Below are positions 16,923 through 26,534 of a stretch of 64,000 nucleotides of DNA, in pieces. Origin of the DNA: Roseiarcus sp963836695 (lineage in GTDB: Bacteria > Pseudomonadota > Alphaproteobacteria > Rhizobiales > Beijerinckiaceae); the NCBI GenBank assembly GCA_963836695.1, contig CAWIKX010000009.1, positions 372,001 to 436,000 on the forward strand, given 5' to 3'. Every line of letters starts with the position of its first letter. Position 1 is the stretch's first letter. Below the pieces are notes generated by a model. It saw only the letters and a program-made list of their open reading frames with translations. It did not search any database and was not told the origin of the DNA. The position numbers were made by a program, and so were the translations under genes.

Positions 16923-17828
16923 GTGACTTCGCTGTTGTCCGACCCGCACGTTCTCAGCTATTTGCGCGACCTCGTAAGGGCGTGCGTCTGGCTGCTGATC
17001 TTGTCGGTCGTCTTCATTCCGCTCGAGATGCTGTTCCCCCTTCACAAGGAGCGGACGTTTCGGGCGACGACGCCAAGCGACCTCGGGTTCTATTTCCTGA
17101 GCACGTTTCTCCCTCCGTTCGTGTTGCTGATCCCTCTCACGGTCGCTGCCTATTTTGCGTTTAAGGTCGTTCCCGCTGGTTGGCGTGCCGAGGTCGCATC
17201 CTGGCCGATCTGGCTTCGCGCGCTCGCCGCTTTTGTGGTGGGCGATCTCGGCTTCTACTGGGGCCACCGCTGGGCGCACCGGTTCCCATTGCTTTGGCGT
17301 TTTCACTCGGTCCACCATGACCCGAAGCACGTCTACTTTCTGATCAGCGCGCGCGCCCATCCCATAGACAACGCCTTCATCCGGCTATGCGGGCTGATCC
17401 CGATCTACATTCTCGGATTCGGCGCGCCGCAGAGCGTGCAGGGAACGATGATCGCGACCCTGCTGATGCTGCTCGTGACGTTCTGGGGGTTCTTCATCCA
17501 CGCCAATGTTCGCTGGCGTTTTGGCCCGTTTGAATGGCTCATCGCGACGCCCGCCTTCCATCTCTGGCATCATACGCTTTCAGGCCCGCGGGACCGCAAC
17601 TTCGCCTCGATGCTGCCGTGCTGGGATTGGCTGTTCGGCACGAGCTATCTCCCAGATGAATTGCCCAAGGATTACGGGATCGACCAGCCGTTGCCGCAGG
17701 GCGTGCTGGGCCAAATGATCCATCCGTTCTTGCGGTCATCGTCCGGCGCGGCCGAACGTCCTCCGATCCAATCGCAGGCGCCTGAAGCGCGCGCCGAACT
17801 GACCAGCGAACAACAGCAGCGCGCCTGA
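16923..17828 (+). CDS. Sterol desaturase/fatty acid hydroxylase family protein
   Basis: GTG 16923 is preferred over the upstream TTG at 16884 because the latter lies inside the terminator hairpin; a GAGGA lies before the GTG. The protein has about 301 residues, with four or more hydrophobic helices and the three histidine clusters of the di-iron hydroxylase family: HRWAH, FHSVHHDPKH, and FHLWHH. These membrane enzymes hydroxylate or desaturate lipids such as sterols, hopanoids, carotenoids or fatty acids using O2. A hydrophilic tail rich in Glu/Gln closes the protein. The substrate cannot be read from sequence; hopanoid- or lipid-modifying activity would fit the organism type. Confidence 0.88.
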   Translation: MTSLLSDPHVLSYLRDLVRACVWLLILSVVFIPLEMLFPLHKERTFRATTPSDLGFYFLSTFLPPFVLLIPLTVAAYFAFKVVPAGWRAEVASWPIWLRALAAFVVGDLGFYWGHRWAHRFPLLWRFHSVHHDPKHVYFLISARAHPIDNAFIRLCGLIPIYILGFGAPQSVQGTMIATLLMLLVTFWGFFIHANVRWRFGPFEWLIATPAFHLWHHTLSGPRDRNFASMLPCWDWLFGTSYLPDELPKDYGIDQPLPQGVLGQMIHPFLRSSSGAAERPPIQSQAPEARAELTSEQQQRA

Positions 17829-17954
17829 GCCGGAAGGCGGCGACCGCCGCACATCCCTGACGGCTGTCATTCGAGCGCGGGAGGTCGCTACATTCTGGCG
17901 ACCGGCTGTCGTGCTACGCTGCGCCGGAAGCAACTTTAAGTTCCGGAGCCACCG

Positions 17955-19487
17955 ATGAAACCTATGCTTGCCCGCCTCGACGCTCGCCGCGAGCGCGCCC
18001 GTCTCGGCGGCGGCAAGGAGCGTATCGCCTCACAGCACGGCAAGGGCAAGCTCACGGCGCGCGAGCGCGTCGAACTGCTGCTCGATCACAACTTGTTCGA
18101 GGAGTTCGACATGTTCGTCGAGCATCGCTGCGACGATTTCGGCATGGAGGCGACAAAGATCCCAGGCGACGGGGTGGTGACCGGCTGGGGTACGGTGAAC
18201 GGCCGCACCGTTTTCGTTTTCGCCAAGGATTTCACCGTGTTCGGCGGCTCGCTTAGCGAGACGCATGCGCAGAAGATCACAAAGATTCAGGACATGGCGC
18301 TCAAGAACCGTGCGCCCATTGTCGGGCTGTTTGACGCGGGCGGCGCCCGCATCCAGGAGGGCGTCGCGGCGCTTGGAGGCTACGGCGAAGTCTTCCAGCG
18401 TAATGTGCTGGCCTCGGGCGTCATCCCGCAGATCTCGGTTATCATGGGGCCATGCGCGGGCGGCGACGTCTATTCGCCGGCAATGACCGACTTCATTTTC
18501 ATGGTGCGCAACACGAGCTACATGTTTGTCACCGGCCCGGACGTGGTGAAAACGGTGACCAACGAAACCGTGACCGCCGAGGAACTGGGCGGCGCGCAGG
18601 TGCACACCACTCGTTCCTCGATCGCCGACCGGGCCTATGACAACGACGTCGAGGCGCTGTTGCAAATGCGCCGGCTTATCGATTTCCTGCCGGCCTCCAA
18701 CCTGGAACGATCGCCCGCGCTGCCGAGCTTCGACGATCCCGATCGAATCGACGCCTCGCTCGACACGTTGGTCCCTGAGAATCCCAACAAACCCTACGAC
18801 ATCAAGGAGTTGATCCTAAAGGTTGCGGACGAGTGCGATTTCTTCGAGATCCAGGAAGCGCACGCCAAGAACATCGTCACCGGCTTTGCGCGCATCGGCG
18901 GCGCGACCGTCGGCATGGTCGCCAACCAGCCCCTGGCGCTTGCCGGCGTCCTCGATTCCGACGCGTCGCGTAAAGGGGCGCGCTTCGTGCGTTTCTGCGA
19001 CTGTTTCAACATTCCGATCATAACGTTTGTCGACGTGCCCGGCTTCCTGCCCGGCACGGCGCAGGAATATGGCGGCCTCATCAAGCATGGCGCGAAGCTC
19101 CTGTTCGCCTATGCCGAGGCGACCGTTCCCAAAGTCACGGTCATCACGCGCAAGGCGTTCGGCGGCGCCTACGACGTCATGGCGTCCAAGCACCTGCGGG
19201 GCGACATCAATCTTGCATGGCCGACGGCGCAGATTGCGGTGATGGGCGCCAAGGGCGCGGTCGAAATCATCTTCAGGTCCGATATCAACGATCCAATTAA
19301 GATCGCTGAAAGAACGAAGGAATATGAAGACGCATTTCTCTCGCCCTTCGTCGCCGCCGAGCGCGGTTATATCGACGAGGTGATCATGCCGCACGCGACC
19401 CGCAAGCGCCTATCGCGCGCGCTCGCCATGCTGCGAAACAAGAAACTTGAGAACCCGTGGAAGAAACACGACAACATTCCGCTGTGA
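17955..19487 (+). CDS. pccB: Propionyl-CoA carboxylase beta subunit
   Basis: The protein has 510 residues and starts at ATG 17955. It has the two crotonase-like carboxyltransferase halves of the family: the N half contains FAKDFTVFGGSLSETHAQKI, DAGGARIQEGV and MGPCAGGDVYSPAMTDF; the C half contains VANQPLALAGVLD, DVPGFLPGTAQEYGGLIKHGAKLL and RKAFGGAYDVM. It transfers carboxyl from carboxybiotin to propionyl-CoA to make methylmalonyl-CoA. The alpha subunit is 2 kb downstream on the same strand, with four small genes between them. This reaction links propionyl-CoA from amino acids, odd-chain acids or the ethylmalonyl-CoA pathway to the TCA cycle. Confidence 0.95.
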   Translation: MKPMLARLDARRERARLGGGKERIASQHGKGKLTARERVELLLDHNLFEEFDMFVEHRCDDFGMEATKIPGDGVVTGWGTVNGRTVFVFAKDFTVFGGSLSETHAQKITKIQDMALKNRAPIVGLFDAGGARIQEGVAALGGYGEVFQRNVLASGVIPQISVIMGPCAGGDVYSPAMTDFIFMVRNTSYMFVTGPDVVKTVTNETVTAEELGGAQVHTTRSSIADRAYDNDVEALLQMRRLIDFLPASNLERSPALPSFDDPDRIDASLDTLVPENPNKPYDIKELILKVADECDFFEIQEAHAKNIVTGFARIGGATVGMVANQPLALAGVLDSDASRKGARFVRFCDCFNIPIITFVDVPGFLPGTAQEYGGLIKHGAKLLFAYAEATVPKVTVITRKAFGGAYDVMASKHLRGDINLAWPTAQIAVMGAKGAVEIIFRSDINDPIKIAERTKEYEDAFLSPFVAAERGYIDEVIMPHATRKRLSRALAMLRNKKLENPWKKHDNIPL

Positions 19488-19556
19488 GGCCCGACGCCCC
19501 GACCCGCGTGCACTGAAGCGTTGGCGCGTGCAGGTCTCGGGCCGATCGTCCTCCGC

Positions 19557-19694
19557 TCAGGACTTCTTGCCGGGCGTCTGCAACGCGCTGCCGGTCCCGC
19601 CCTGCGACTTCTTGTAGTCGGAAACGGATCCCTTGGGCTTCTCCGACTTTGGCTTCTTGGCTTCCTTGTTGTTTCGCATCTGTCCCTTAGCCAT
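19557..19694 (-). CDS. Small basic protein of 45 residues
   Basis: ATG 19692-19694 behind AGAGGA starts a Lys/Gln/Asn-rich peptide (MAKGQMRNNKEAKKPKSEKPK...QTPGKKS). It has no hydrophobic segment and is predicted to be disordered. Similar short MAKGQxRxNKEAKKPK proteins are widespread in alphaproteobacteria as unnamed conserved proteins; the beginning is typical, which supports a real gene. Nucleic-acid or ribosome binding is plausible from charge only. Confidence 0.7.
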   Translation of the reverse strand: MAKGQMRNNKEAKKPKSEKPKGSVSDYKKSQGGTGSALQTPGKKS

Positions 19695-19844
19695 GGCTTT
19701 CGTCCTCTGGGCTGCCGTCGAGCCCCAGATCGTGACACAAATGGCCTCGCTCCGCCACCGGTCGCGTCCAGGCGTTTGCGCGATCACCAAAACCGCGCGC
19801 AACAGCGCCGGCGCAGGCGAATAAAGAAGAAAGCCGGCGGATTG

Positions 19845-20346
19845 TCAGCCCTCGCGACGCCAGTTGCGCCACTGGCCGCGGCCCATGGACCCATGGAAAA
19901 GCACGGCGAATCGGCGCTTCTGGCCGTCGTCCAGGCTGTCGTAGAGCGGCTTGGCGGCGCGCGGCGAGCTTCTTCAGGTCGGCGGCGCGAGCGCTCAGGA
20001 ACTCGGATGTACGGCTGAGACGGTCGATCGGATTGACTTCATCAGCCTCGTTGTCACCCGCCTCGCGCCGATCCCGCCACGCGGCAAGGCGCGTCGCCCT
20101 CTCTTTAGCGAGATCGCGCATCGCCAATTCCAGCGGCGCCCAATTCTTCTCCTGGTCTGCGTTCAGTTGGAGGCCGGCCTTCAGTGCGGCGATGCGCGCG
20201 TCAAGGAAAGCGGCGCGGTCCTCTGGGCTAAATCGAGCCTGCTGTGCCTGTTGCGCGGAATCGTCCGCCGCGGCAAAGCTGCCGCCGACAACAGGCGCCA
20301 AAGTAAGCGCGGCCGCAACTGCGATTACCGAAAGCGCTGTTTTCAT
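19845..20346 (-). pseudogene. LTXXQ-motif (Spy/CpxP-like) periplasmic protein, frameshifted
   Basis: The start is ATG 20344-20346 (MKTALSVIAVAAALTLAPV, signal peptide). The helical domain has the family pattern FSPEDRAAFLDARIAALKAGLQLNADQEKNW and a later DRLSRTSEFLSARAADLKKLA. The frame then breaks near 19955-19970; with one base removed it continues AKPLYDSLDDGQKRRFAVLF and ends GQWRNWRREG at 19845-19847, the normal C-terminus of the family. The repaired length is about 166 residues. Spy/CpxP-type proteins are periplasmic chaperones or envelope-stress sensors. The break lies in a GC-rich run and may be a sequencing error. Confidence 0.7.
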
Positions 20347-20617
20347 GGAACGAATCTCCCTTTGATGCATTTCACGACCACGCGAACGCTAGATCAGCGC
20401 CGCGCAGGGGTCCAATGACAAGGGCGTGAGGACTTCCTTGATTGTTCGTTAACGCGGCTTTCATCTTCGTGAAACCATGCCCCTTTGCTGAAGCTTAACT
20501 GTGCCAACACGCTCTTCATCACGCCACCCCCGGATTTACCTACGGGAAAATATTCGGGCGCAGGGTCCCTTCGCGTCCAGATCCGTCGACTCTGTCGCCG
20601 GACCGGAGGGAGTGCAG

Positions 20618-21064
20618 GTGCGTATGATGGCGTTCGCAATCGACAGGAGCCGCACGATCATCAGCGCGATGATCCTCGGCCGCCGGGTGACGGCGCAAGA
20701 CGTCGCCTGGCTGAAACGCGAGGTGTTCGCCGGTCGAGAGGTCTCGCGCGAATCCGCGGATGAGTTGTTCGCCGTCGTCCGCGCCGAGATGGATAATGCG
20801 CCCGAGTGGAAAGAGTTTTTCGTCGACATGATCGCCGAACACGTCGTCCGGCAGGTTGAGCCGCAGGGCGTGGTCAGCGACGAGCATGCCTCATGGCTGC
20901 TCGCCCGTGTCGACGAATGCAAGTCGGTTGAGGCCTTGGCCGCGCTGGTCAATGTGTGCGCCGAGGCGCACCACGCGCCCGACTGGTTCGTCGCCGCGGC
21001 CAAGAAGCGAGCGGCCGCGTGCCGGTCCGGCGTGGACGCCGCGCCCCGCGCAACGGTCGGATAG
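20618..21064 (+). CDS. Hypothetical protein with two helical repeats
   Basis: GTG 20618, seven bases after GGAGGG, is the best start (ATGs at 20624 and 20627 are alternatives); the product has about 148 residues. It shows two related halves: VTAQDVAWLKREVF...ADELFAVVRAEMDNAPEWKEFFVDMI and VSDEHASWLLARVD...ALAALVNVCAEAHHAPDWFVAAA. Each has a W-x-L-x-R helix and ends in an APxW motif. It is soluble, acidic and has no signal peptide. I recognise it only as a conserved alphaproteobacterial protein without a name; the repeats suggest an EF-hand-like or TerB-like helical bundle, which is a guess. Confidence 0.65.
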   Translation: MRMMAFAIDRSRTIISAMILGRRVTAQDVAWLKREVFAGREVSRESADELFAVVRAEMDNAPEWKEFFVDMIAEHVVRQVEPQGVVSDEHASWLLARVDECKSVEALAALVNVCAEAHHAPDWFVAAAKKRAAACRSGVDAAPRATVG

Positions 21065-21186
21065 CCCAGTCGGCACATCTCATCCATCCGTCGGACTGCC
21101 TTGCAGCCAATGGTGGCGCCCGCTATCAGATAGCGGCGGCGCGAGGCGCGCTTCAACGGGCTCGCCGCGACCGAGGGGTATCCGGC

Positions 21187-21450
21187 ATGACTAGAGCTGC
21201 AGCCTCCCTTATGGGCGCCGCCATTCTCGCGCTCGGCGTCGTCTGCCAACCAAGCGCGGCGACAGCTCAAATATACACTTACCCACATGAACGGACGGGG
21301 TGGAGGGTCGGCCCGGGGTTCTTTGGCTTCAGCGGTTATCCGTGGTCTGGACCGCCATTCGCCTCTCCAATCCTGAAGCCGACCTACGGGTGCTACTTCA
21401 CCCGCGCGAGGCTGCAGAACGCGTGGCGCCAGGTCGAAGTCTGCGAATGA
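21187..21450 (+). CDS. Small secreted hypothetical protein
   Basis: ATG 21187 starts an 87-residue precursor with a signal peptide ending QPSAATAQ. The mature part of about 60 residues is rich in Pro, Gly, Tyr and Phe (GPGFFGFSGYPWSGPPF) and has two cysteines (GCYF and VCE at the end) that could form a disulfide. Similar short Gly/aromatic-rich secreted proteins are frequent in Rhizobiales, but I know no function. It lies between the hypothetical two-repeat gene and pccA on the same strand. Confidence 0.6.
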   Translation: MTRAAASLMGAAILALGVVCQPSAATAQIYTYPHERTGWRVGPGFFGFSGYPWSGPPFASPILKPTYGCYFTRARLQNAWRQVEVCE

Positions 21451-21563
21451 AAAGAGCCGGGCGCGACCGGGCAAGCGGCAAGGCGCGGTTGTTTACGCGC
21501 TTCCGTTGTTCCCCTAGAAGCGACGGTTGAAGGGAAGCTCGGCGCTTTTCTTGCAAGGGCGCG

Positions 21564-23568
21564 ATGTTCAAGACAATCCTGGTCGCCAACCGTGGCGAGA
21601 TCGCCTGTCGTATCATCAAGACGGCGCGCCGCATGGGCATCAGGACCGTCGCCGTCTATTCCGAAGCCGACAAGGACGCGCTCCACGTCGAGATGGCGGA
21701 TGAGGCGGTCGCCATCGGGCCGCCGGCTGCGGCCCAGTCCTATCTCGCGATCGATAAGATCGTTGCCGCCTGCCTGAAGACCGGCGCCGAGGCGGTCCAT
21801 CCTGGCTATGGCTTTCTCTCGGAGCGCGCCGCGTTCGCGTATGCGCTGGCCGAAGCGAAGATCGTCTTCATCGGCCCCAATCCCAAAGCCATCGAGGCGA
21901 TGGGCGACAAGATCGAATTCGAAGAAATTCGCCAACGCGGCGAAGGTCTCGACCGTCCCCGGCCACCTCGGCGTGATCGAAACGCCTGAACGCGCGGCGG
22001 AGATCGCCGACGAAATCGGCTATCCGGTGATGATCAAGGCTTCCGCTGGCGGCGGCGGCAAGGGCATGCGGATCGCTCATTCCCGCAAAGAAGTTGCCGA
22101 AGGCTTCGCCCGCGCACGCTCGGAGGCGAAATCCTCCTTCGGCGACGACCGGGTGTTCGTGGAGAAGTTCATCGTCAATCCGCGTCACGTCGAGATACAG
22201 GTGCTGGGCGACAAGCACGGAAACGTCATCCATCTCGGCGAGCGTGAGTGCTCGATCCAGCGCCGAAATCAAAAGGTGATCGAGGAGGCGCCTTCGCCGC
22301 TCATCGATGCAGAAACGCGAAAGCGGATGGGCGAGCAGGCGGTCGCGCTCGCGTTAGCCGTGCAATACGATTCCGCCGGCACGGTCGAGTTCGTCGCGGG
22401 CCAGGACCGGAGCTTCTTCTTCCTCGAGATGAACACCCGCCTCCAGGTCGAGCACCCGGTGACCGAGCTCGTCACCGGCGTCGACCTCGTCGAGGCGATG
22501 ATCCGGAGCGCCGCGGGCGAGCCGTTGCGCTTGAAACAGGCCGACGTAAAGCTCACCGGCTGGGCGGTCGAAAGCCGGGTCTACGCCGAGGACCCGACGC
22601 GCGGCTTCCTGCCCTCGACCGGACGGCTCACGCGCTATCGGCCGCCGCCCGAGGGGACGCATCACGGCGTCACGGTGCGCAACGACACCGGCGTGTTCGA
22701 GGGCGGGGAAATCTCGATCTATTACGATCCGATGATCGCCAAGCTCGTCACCCATGCGCCCGACCGGCTCGGCGCAATCGAGGCGCAAGCGACCGCGCTT
22801 GACGCCTTCGTCATCGACGGTATTCGCCACAACATCCCTTTTCTGTCGGCCCTGATGCAGCATCCACGCTGGCGCGAGGGACGGCTCTCGACTGGCTTCA
22901 TAGCCGAGGAATTTCCCGACGGATTTTACACGATGGCGCCTACGGGCGAGACCGAGCTGCGTCTGGTCGTGGCCGCCGCGCTGATCGACCATACGCTCAA
23001 CCAGCGAAAGCGACGGATTTCAGGGCAATTGCGCGAGCCCGAGCAGATGCGTTTCGAGCTCAAACGCGTGGTCGCGATGGGCAAGGCCCGCATCGAACTT
23101 GAGATCGAGCCCAGGCGCGACGGCGTCGCGATCCTTTTCGTGGACGGTCGCAAGGTTGAGGTTCGTTTGGATTGGACGCCTGGCGAGCCGCTGTGGCGCG
23201 GAACGATCGACGGCGTCGACGTCGCCGTGCAAGCCCGCCCGATCCTCAACGGCTATGCGCTCTCCCATGCCGGAGTCGCTGTCGATGCAAGAGTCTACAC
23301 TCGCCGCGAGGCGGAGCTCGCGGCGCTGATGAAGGAGCACAAAGACGCGGACGGCTCGCGTTATCTGCTGTGTCCGATGCCGGGCCTGATTAAAGCGATT
23401 GCGGTCAAGGTCGGGCAGGCGGTGAAAGCGGGAGAGCAGCTCTGCATTGTCGAGGCGATGAAAATGGAAAATGTGCTGAGCGCGGAGCGCGACGCAATCG
23501 TGAAAGCGATCCTCGTTAAGGAAGGGGATTCGCTGGCGGTTGATGCATTGATCATGGAGTTCGCATGA
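21564..23568 (+). pseudogene. pccA: Propionyl/acyl-CoA carboxylase alpha subunit, single frameshift
   Basis: From ATG 21564 the biotin carboxylase domain is clear (MFKTILVANRGEIACRIIKT, GYGFLSERAAF), but the frame breaks at GAATTC 21915-21920. Removing one T gives DKIESKKFANAAKVSTVPG and an uninterrupted protein of 667 residues. The ATP-grasp core (KASAGGGGKGMRI, ECSIQRRNQK, EMNTRLQVEHPVTE) and the C-terminal biotinyl domain (VEAMKMENV) are intact. It carboxylates biotin with ATP and bicarbonate and works with PccB. The repaired motif is GAATC, a GANTC site, so the break is probably a base-call artefact. The stop overlaps the RidA gene start by four bases. Confidence 0.92.
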
Positions 23569-23969
23569 GCCACGCTAAGCTGATTTCATCGGGTTCGCCG
23601 TTCGAGAAGACTTATGGCTATTCGCGCGCGGTCATCTGGGGCGACGAGGTCCATATCTCCGGCACGACCGGATACGACTACAAGACAATGGCGATGCCCA
23701 ACGATATCGCCGAGCAGACCCGCAACATCTTTGGGACATTCGCCGCAGTGCTCAAAGAGGCCGGCGGCGGACTGGCTGACATCGTGCGTCTTCGGATCTT
23801 CGTCACCGATGTCGCCGATTGTGAAGCGGTGTTGAAGGTCCAGGGCGAATTTTTCAGCGCGATCCGCCCCGCCGGGACGATCGTCGTGGTCTCGGCGCTC
23901 TTGAAGCCGGAAATGAAGGTCGAGATCGAGGCCGATGCGCGGCTCCGAACCGCCCCCGCACCTCGATAG
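23565..23969 (+). CDS. RidA family protein
   Basis: The 134-residue protein starts in the ATGA overlap with pccA, which points to translational coupling. It shows the Rid fold: GYSRAVIWGDEVHISGTTGYD, then DIAEQTRNIFGTFAAVLKEAG, and a final strand VEIEADAR. RidA-type enzymes hydrolyse reactive enamines/imines made by PLP enzymes, but many subfamilies differ. The arginine of the canonical RidA active site near the C-terminus (normally in a CVxRV block) is not obvious here, so this may be another Rid subgroup. Coupling to pccA suggests a role near acyl-CoA metabolism. Confidence 0.85.
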   Translation: MSHAKLISSGSPFEKTYGYSRAVIWGDEVHISGTTGYDYKTMAMPNDIAEQTRNIFGTFAAVLKEAGGGLADIVRLRIFVTDVADCEAVLKVQGEFFSAIRPAGTIVVVSALLKPEMKVEIEADARLRTAPAPR

Positions 23970-24126
23970 GAATACTGCATCCGTACAAGAGCGCCCCGGG
24001 ATCGGAAACGCCCGCGCACAAGTTTGCGCGCGCCAAGGATCTCACCGGCCGGCACAACTTCCACCGCTTCGTGGGACTTTGGCGAGCACCGGTGAGATTA
24101 GCTCTCTTTGTCGCCGACCCCTTCCG

Positions 24127-24924
24127 TCAGGCCGCCGGATCGCGCATGAGCGCAACCGCAGTCGCGGCCGCCTCGAAGTCGCGCCGGCGCGCCTCCCGCT
24201 GGGCCATTGCCTCCGCATCCGCGCCCCAGCGCTCGGCCTGAAAGTCCTCGTCGATTTGCGCCGCGCGCCACGCCGCCTCCGGCGACAGGAAGCCGTGCGC
24301 GACGGCGAGCGAGAGCACCGCCGATCCGGTCAGCGTCGTCATCACGCTAAGCGCTGCGAGTTGAACCGGATCATCGTAGGCGTTGAGCGCCGCGCCGATC
24401 GCCGCCAGCGCCTCAGGCCGCTGCGCGACATGCATCACCCCCACGGTCACACGAAGGTGCGCACCAAGCTCATCCGCCGCCCAGCGCAAAATCGGATCGA
24501 AGGCGTGCGCCTGGCGCGCAACTAGCGTGTCGGGTTCTTCGGCGCGGTAGCAGAGGAGGTCGGAGCCGGCGTAGTGCAAAATATCGGCGCGCGTTTCGGC
24601 CATCGTATGCACGACGCCATCGATGGCGGAATTGAGGAGCCGCGTTAGCGGCATGTCCGTCGGATCGATGGTCTCGATCTGTCGCTCCCATTCGTCCGCC
24701 ACTTTGAGCATAAGCGGACAGCTTTGCGCGGTGACGAGATTGCGGCCGGGCGTCCGAGCGCGGCGGCCGTCGAGGCTCAGCGCGAAGCGCCCGCCCTCTT
24801 CCGCGACCTCGGCTTTGTTGTAGAAGCGCTTGACCGGCTGAGGCCGCATATTCGCCTGCGCCGCGCGCATCGGGTTCTTGTCCCCGTTTCCAGCGCCCGG
24901 GGTCGGGGGCGGGGGGTCACTCAT
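24127..24924 (-). CDS. ATP12-family chaperone
   Basis: The 265-residue protein starts at ATG 24922-24924 and overlaps the preceding pseudouridine synthase stop by a few bases. It has the ATP12 pattern: VKRFYNKAEVAEEGGRFAL, LDGRRARTPGRNLV, DEWERQIETIDPTDMPLTRL, DLLCYRAEEP, and a late DEDFQAERWG. In mitochondria ATP12 binds the F1 alpha subunit during ATP synthase assembly; the alphaproteobacterial homologue is presumed to do the same. A Pro-rich N-terminus (PPPPTPGAG) precedes the domain. In this phylum it is regularly beside rluC-like and HAD-family genes. Confidence 0.9.
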   Translation of the reverse strand: MSDPPPPTPGAGNGDKNPMRAAQANMRPQPVKRFYNKAEVAEEGGRFALSLDGRRARTPGRNLVTAQSCPLMLKVADEWERQIETIDPTDMPLTRLLNSAIDGVVHTMAETRADILHYAGSDLLCYRAEEPDTLVARQAHAFDPILRWAADELGAHLRVTVGVMHVAQRPEALAAIGAALNAYDDPVQLAALSVMTTLTGSAVLSLAVAHGFLSPEAAWRAAQIDEDFQAERWGADAEAMAQREARRRDFEAAATAVALMRDPAA

Positions 24925-26015
24925 CGGGCGCATCCTCGATCGGATCGCGCTCGCTCTCGTCGAAGCCGAACATGGCGAAACTTTTCTTCATGTGCTCCGG
25001 CAGCGGCGCCGTCACGTCGATGATTCCGCGGCGCGGATGCGGCAGGATCAGGCGGCGCGCCAAAAGATGCAGCTTGGGCTCGAGTCCAGGCGGCAACGCG
25101 CGCAAGGGGTCCGCGCGCGCGGGATCGTTGGCGGGACGCCGATTGTATTTCGGATCGCCAACGATCGGATGGCCGATCTCTTCGCAATGGGCGCGGAGTT
25201 GATGCGTCCGGCCGGTGACCGGGCGCATCGACAGCCATGCGAGGCGTGGCGGAACCTTGTCGACGACCGCATACAGGGTCAGCGAGTGCTGCGCTTCGGG
25301 ATCACCGTGCTTGGCGACCCGCATCCGCTCGAGATCCGCCCTACCCTGCCCCCGCTTGTCGCTCATGCCCTCGCCCTTGGCGAGAAACATGGAAATCCGC
25401 CCCTGCCCTGGCTTGGGCACGCCCTCGACCAGCGCCCAATAGATCTTCTTGGCCTGGCGCGAGCGGAAGATCTCGCCAAGCTCCGCCGCCATTTTGCGCG
25501 ATTTGGCGATCAAGTAAAACGCCCGACGTGTCGCGGTCGAGCCGGTGGACCAGAACGGGCCGATTGCCTTCTTTGTCGGCGAGCGCCTGAAGCATCCCGT
25601 CGACATGGCGCGTGGTCCCCGACCCGCCCTGGACCGCGAGACCGAAGGGCTTGTTGAGCACCATCACGTCGCGATCCTGGAACAGAACCATCGCGCGGAT
25701 GGCTTCGGCATCGTCGGGGTTGGCGCGCTTGATGGCTGGAGCGCCCTGAGGGGCGATCTTGAGCGGCGGCACGCGCACACGCTCGCCGGCCGCGAGCCGG
25801 GTCGATATGTCCGCCCGCTTGCCCGAGACGCGGACCTCGCCCTTACGCACGATCCGCATCAGGTGTGAATTAGAGACGTCCGGAAAGCGGCGGTGCAGCC
25901 AGCGGTCGAGCCGCATGCCAGCTTCGTCCTCGCTGATCTCGTAAGAGGCCACCTTGTCGGGGGAAGCGGGAGCCGTCATCTCGGCGTTGCCATTTTTCCG
26001 CATGATGCGCGTCAT
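24917..26015 (-). pseudogene. RluA-family pseudouridine synthase (RluC-like), frameshifted
   Basis: The N-terminal S4 RNA-binding domain (GMRLDRWLHRRFPDVSNSHL, VRKGEVRVSGKRAD) and the catalytic motif HRLDRDTSG are in one frame; from FYLIAKSRKMAAELG the sense is in another. The break is near 25512-25523, in GTTTTACTTGATC on the coding strand; removing one T gives TSGVYLIAK or TSGVLLIAK. The repaired protein has about 365 residues and the C-terminal GRTHQLRAHCEEIGHPIVGD motif is intact. RluC converts three uridines of 23S rRNA to pseudouridine. A homopolymer miscall is the simplest explanation. Start ATG 26013-26015. Confidence 0.85.
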
Positions 26016-26072
26016 AGCGCAGCCTGTTACGGCGCGGTAGGGTCAAAGACGCACCTTCGCAAGGAGCCCGCT

Positions 26073-26486
26073 GTGGCCGGTCATTATCACGCCGTCGTCT
26101 GGATCGATCACAAACAGGCGCGCATTTTCCACTTCAACGTCGAGGAGGCCGACAGGAGTGTGGTCAAGGATCACGTCGTTCGCGACATTCATTCCCGCGC
26201 GCCGCAGACTGGTCAGAGGAACGAGGAGAACAGGCCGTTCTTCGAGGACGTCGCGAAGACGATCGCCGATTCCGGCGCGATTCTCATTGTTGGCCCGGCG
26301 CAGGAGAAGGACTTTTTCGCCAAATTTCTTAGCCAGAAACATCCTGCGATCCGAGCACATGTCGAGGGCGTGGAGAAGGCGGACCATCCAACCGATGGCG
26401 AGCTCCTCGACTATGCACGCCGCTATGTCAGAGCAGCCGACCACATGCGGCCGCAGATCGATCCGCGTGAAGCCGGCAAGCCTTGA
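26073..26486 (+). CDS. eRF1-domain-like protein of the 'translational machinery protein' group
   Basis: GTG 26073 with AAGGAG six bases upstream starts a 137-residue protein: MAGHYHAVVWIDHKQARIFHF, then acidic/His-rich loops, then FFEDVAKTIADSGAILIVGPAQEKDFFAKFL and HPTDGELLDYARRYVRAADHM. This matches the compact bacterial proteins often annotated as translational machinery protein or host-attachment-like, related to the central domain of peptide-release factor eRF1. Their function is not known; a ribosome-associated role has been proposed from fold alone. It is transcribed divergently from the pseudouridine synthase gene. Confidence 0.7.
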   Translation: MAGHYHAVVWIDHKQARIFHFNVEEADRSVVKDHVVRDIHSRAPQTGQRNEENRPFFEDVAKTIADSGAILIVGPAQEKDFFAKFLSQKHPAIRAHVEGVEKADHPTDGELLDYARRYVRAADHMRPQIDPREAGKP

Positions 26487-26534
26487 GCGCCGCTTGCCGC
26501 TGTCGTCGCGACCCTTCCCAAGCGAGGATTTCCT

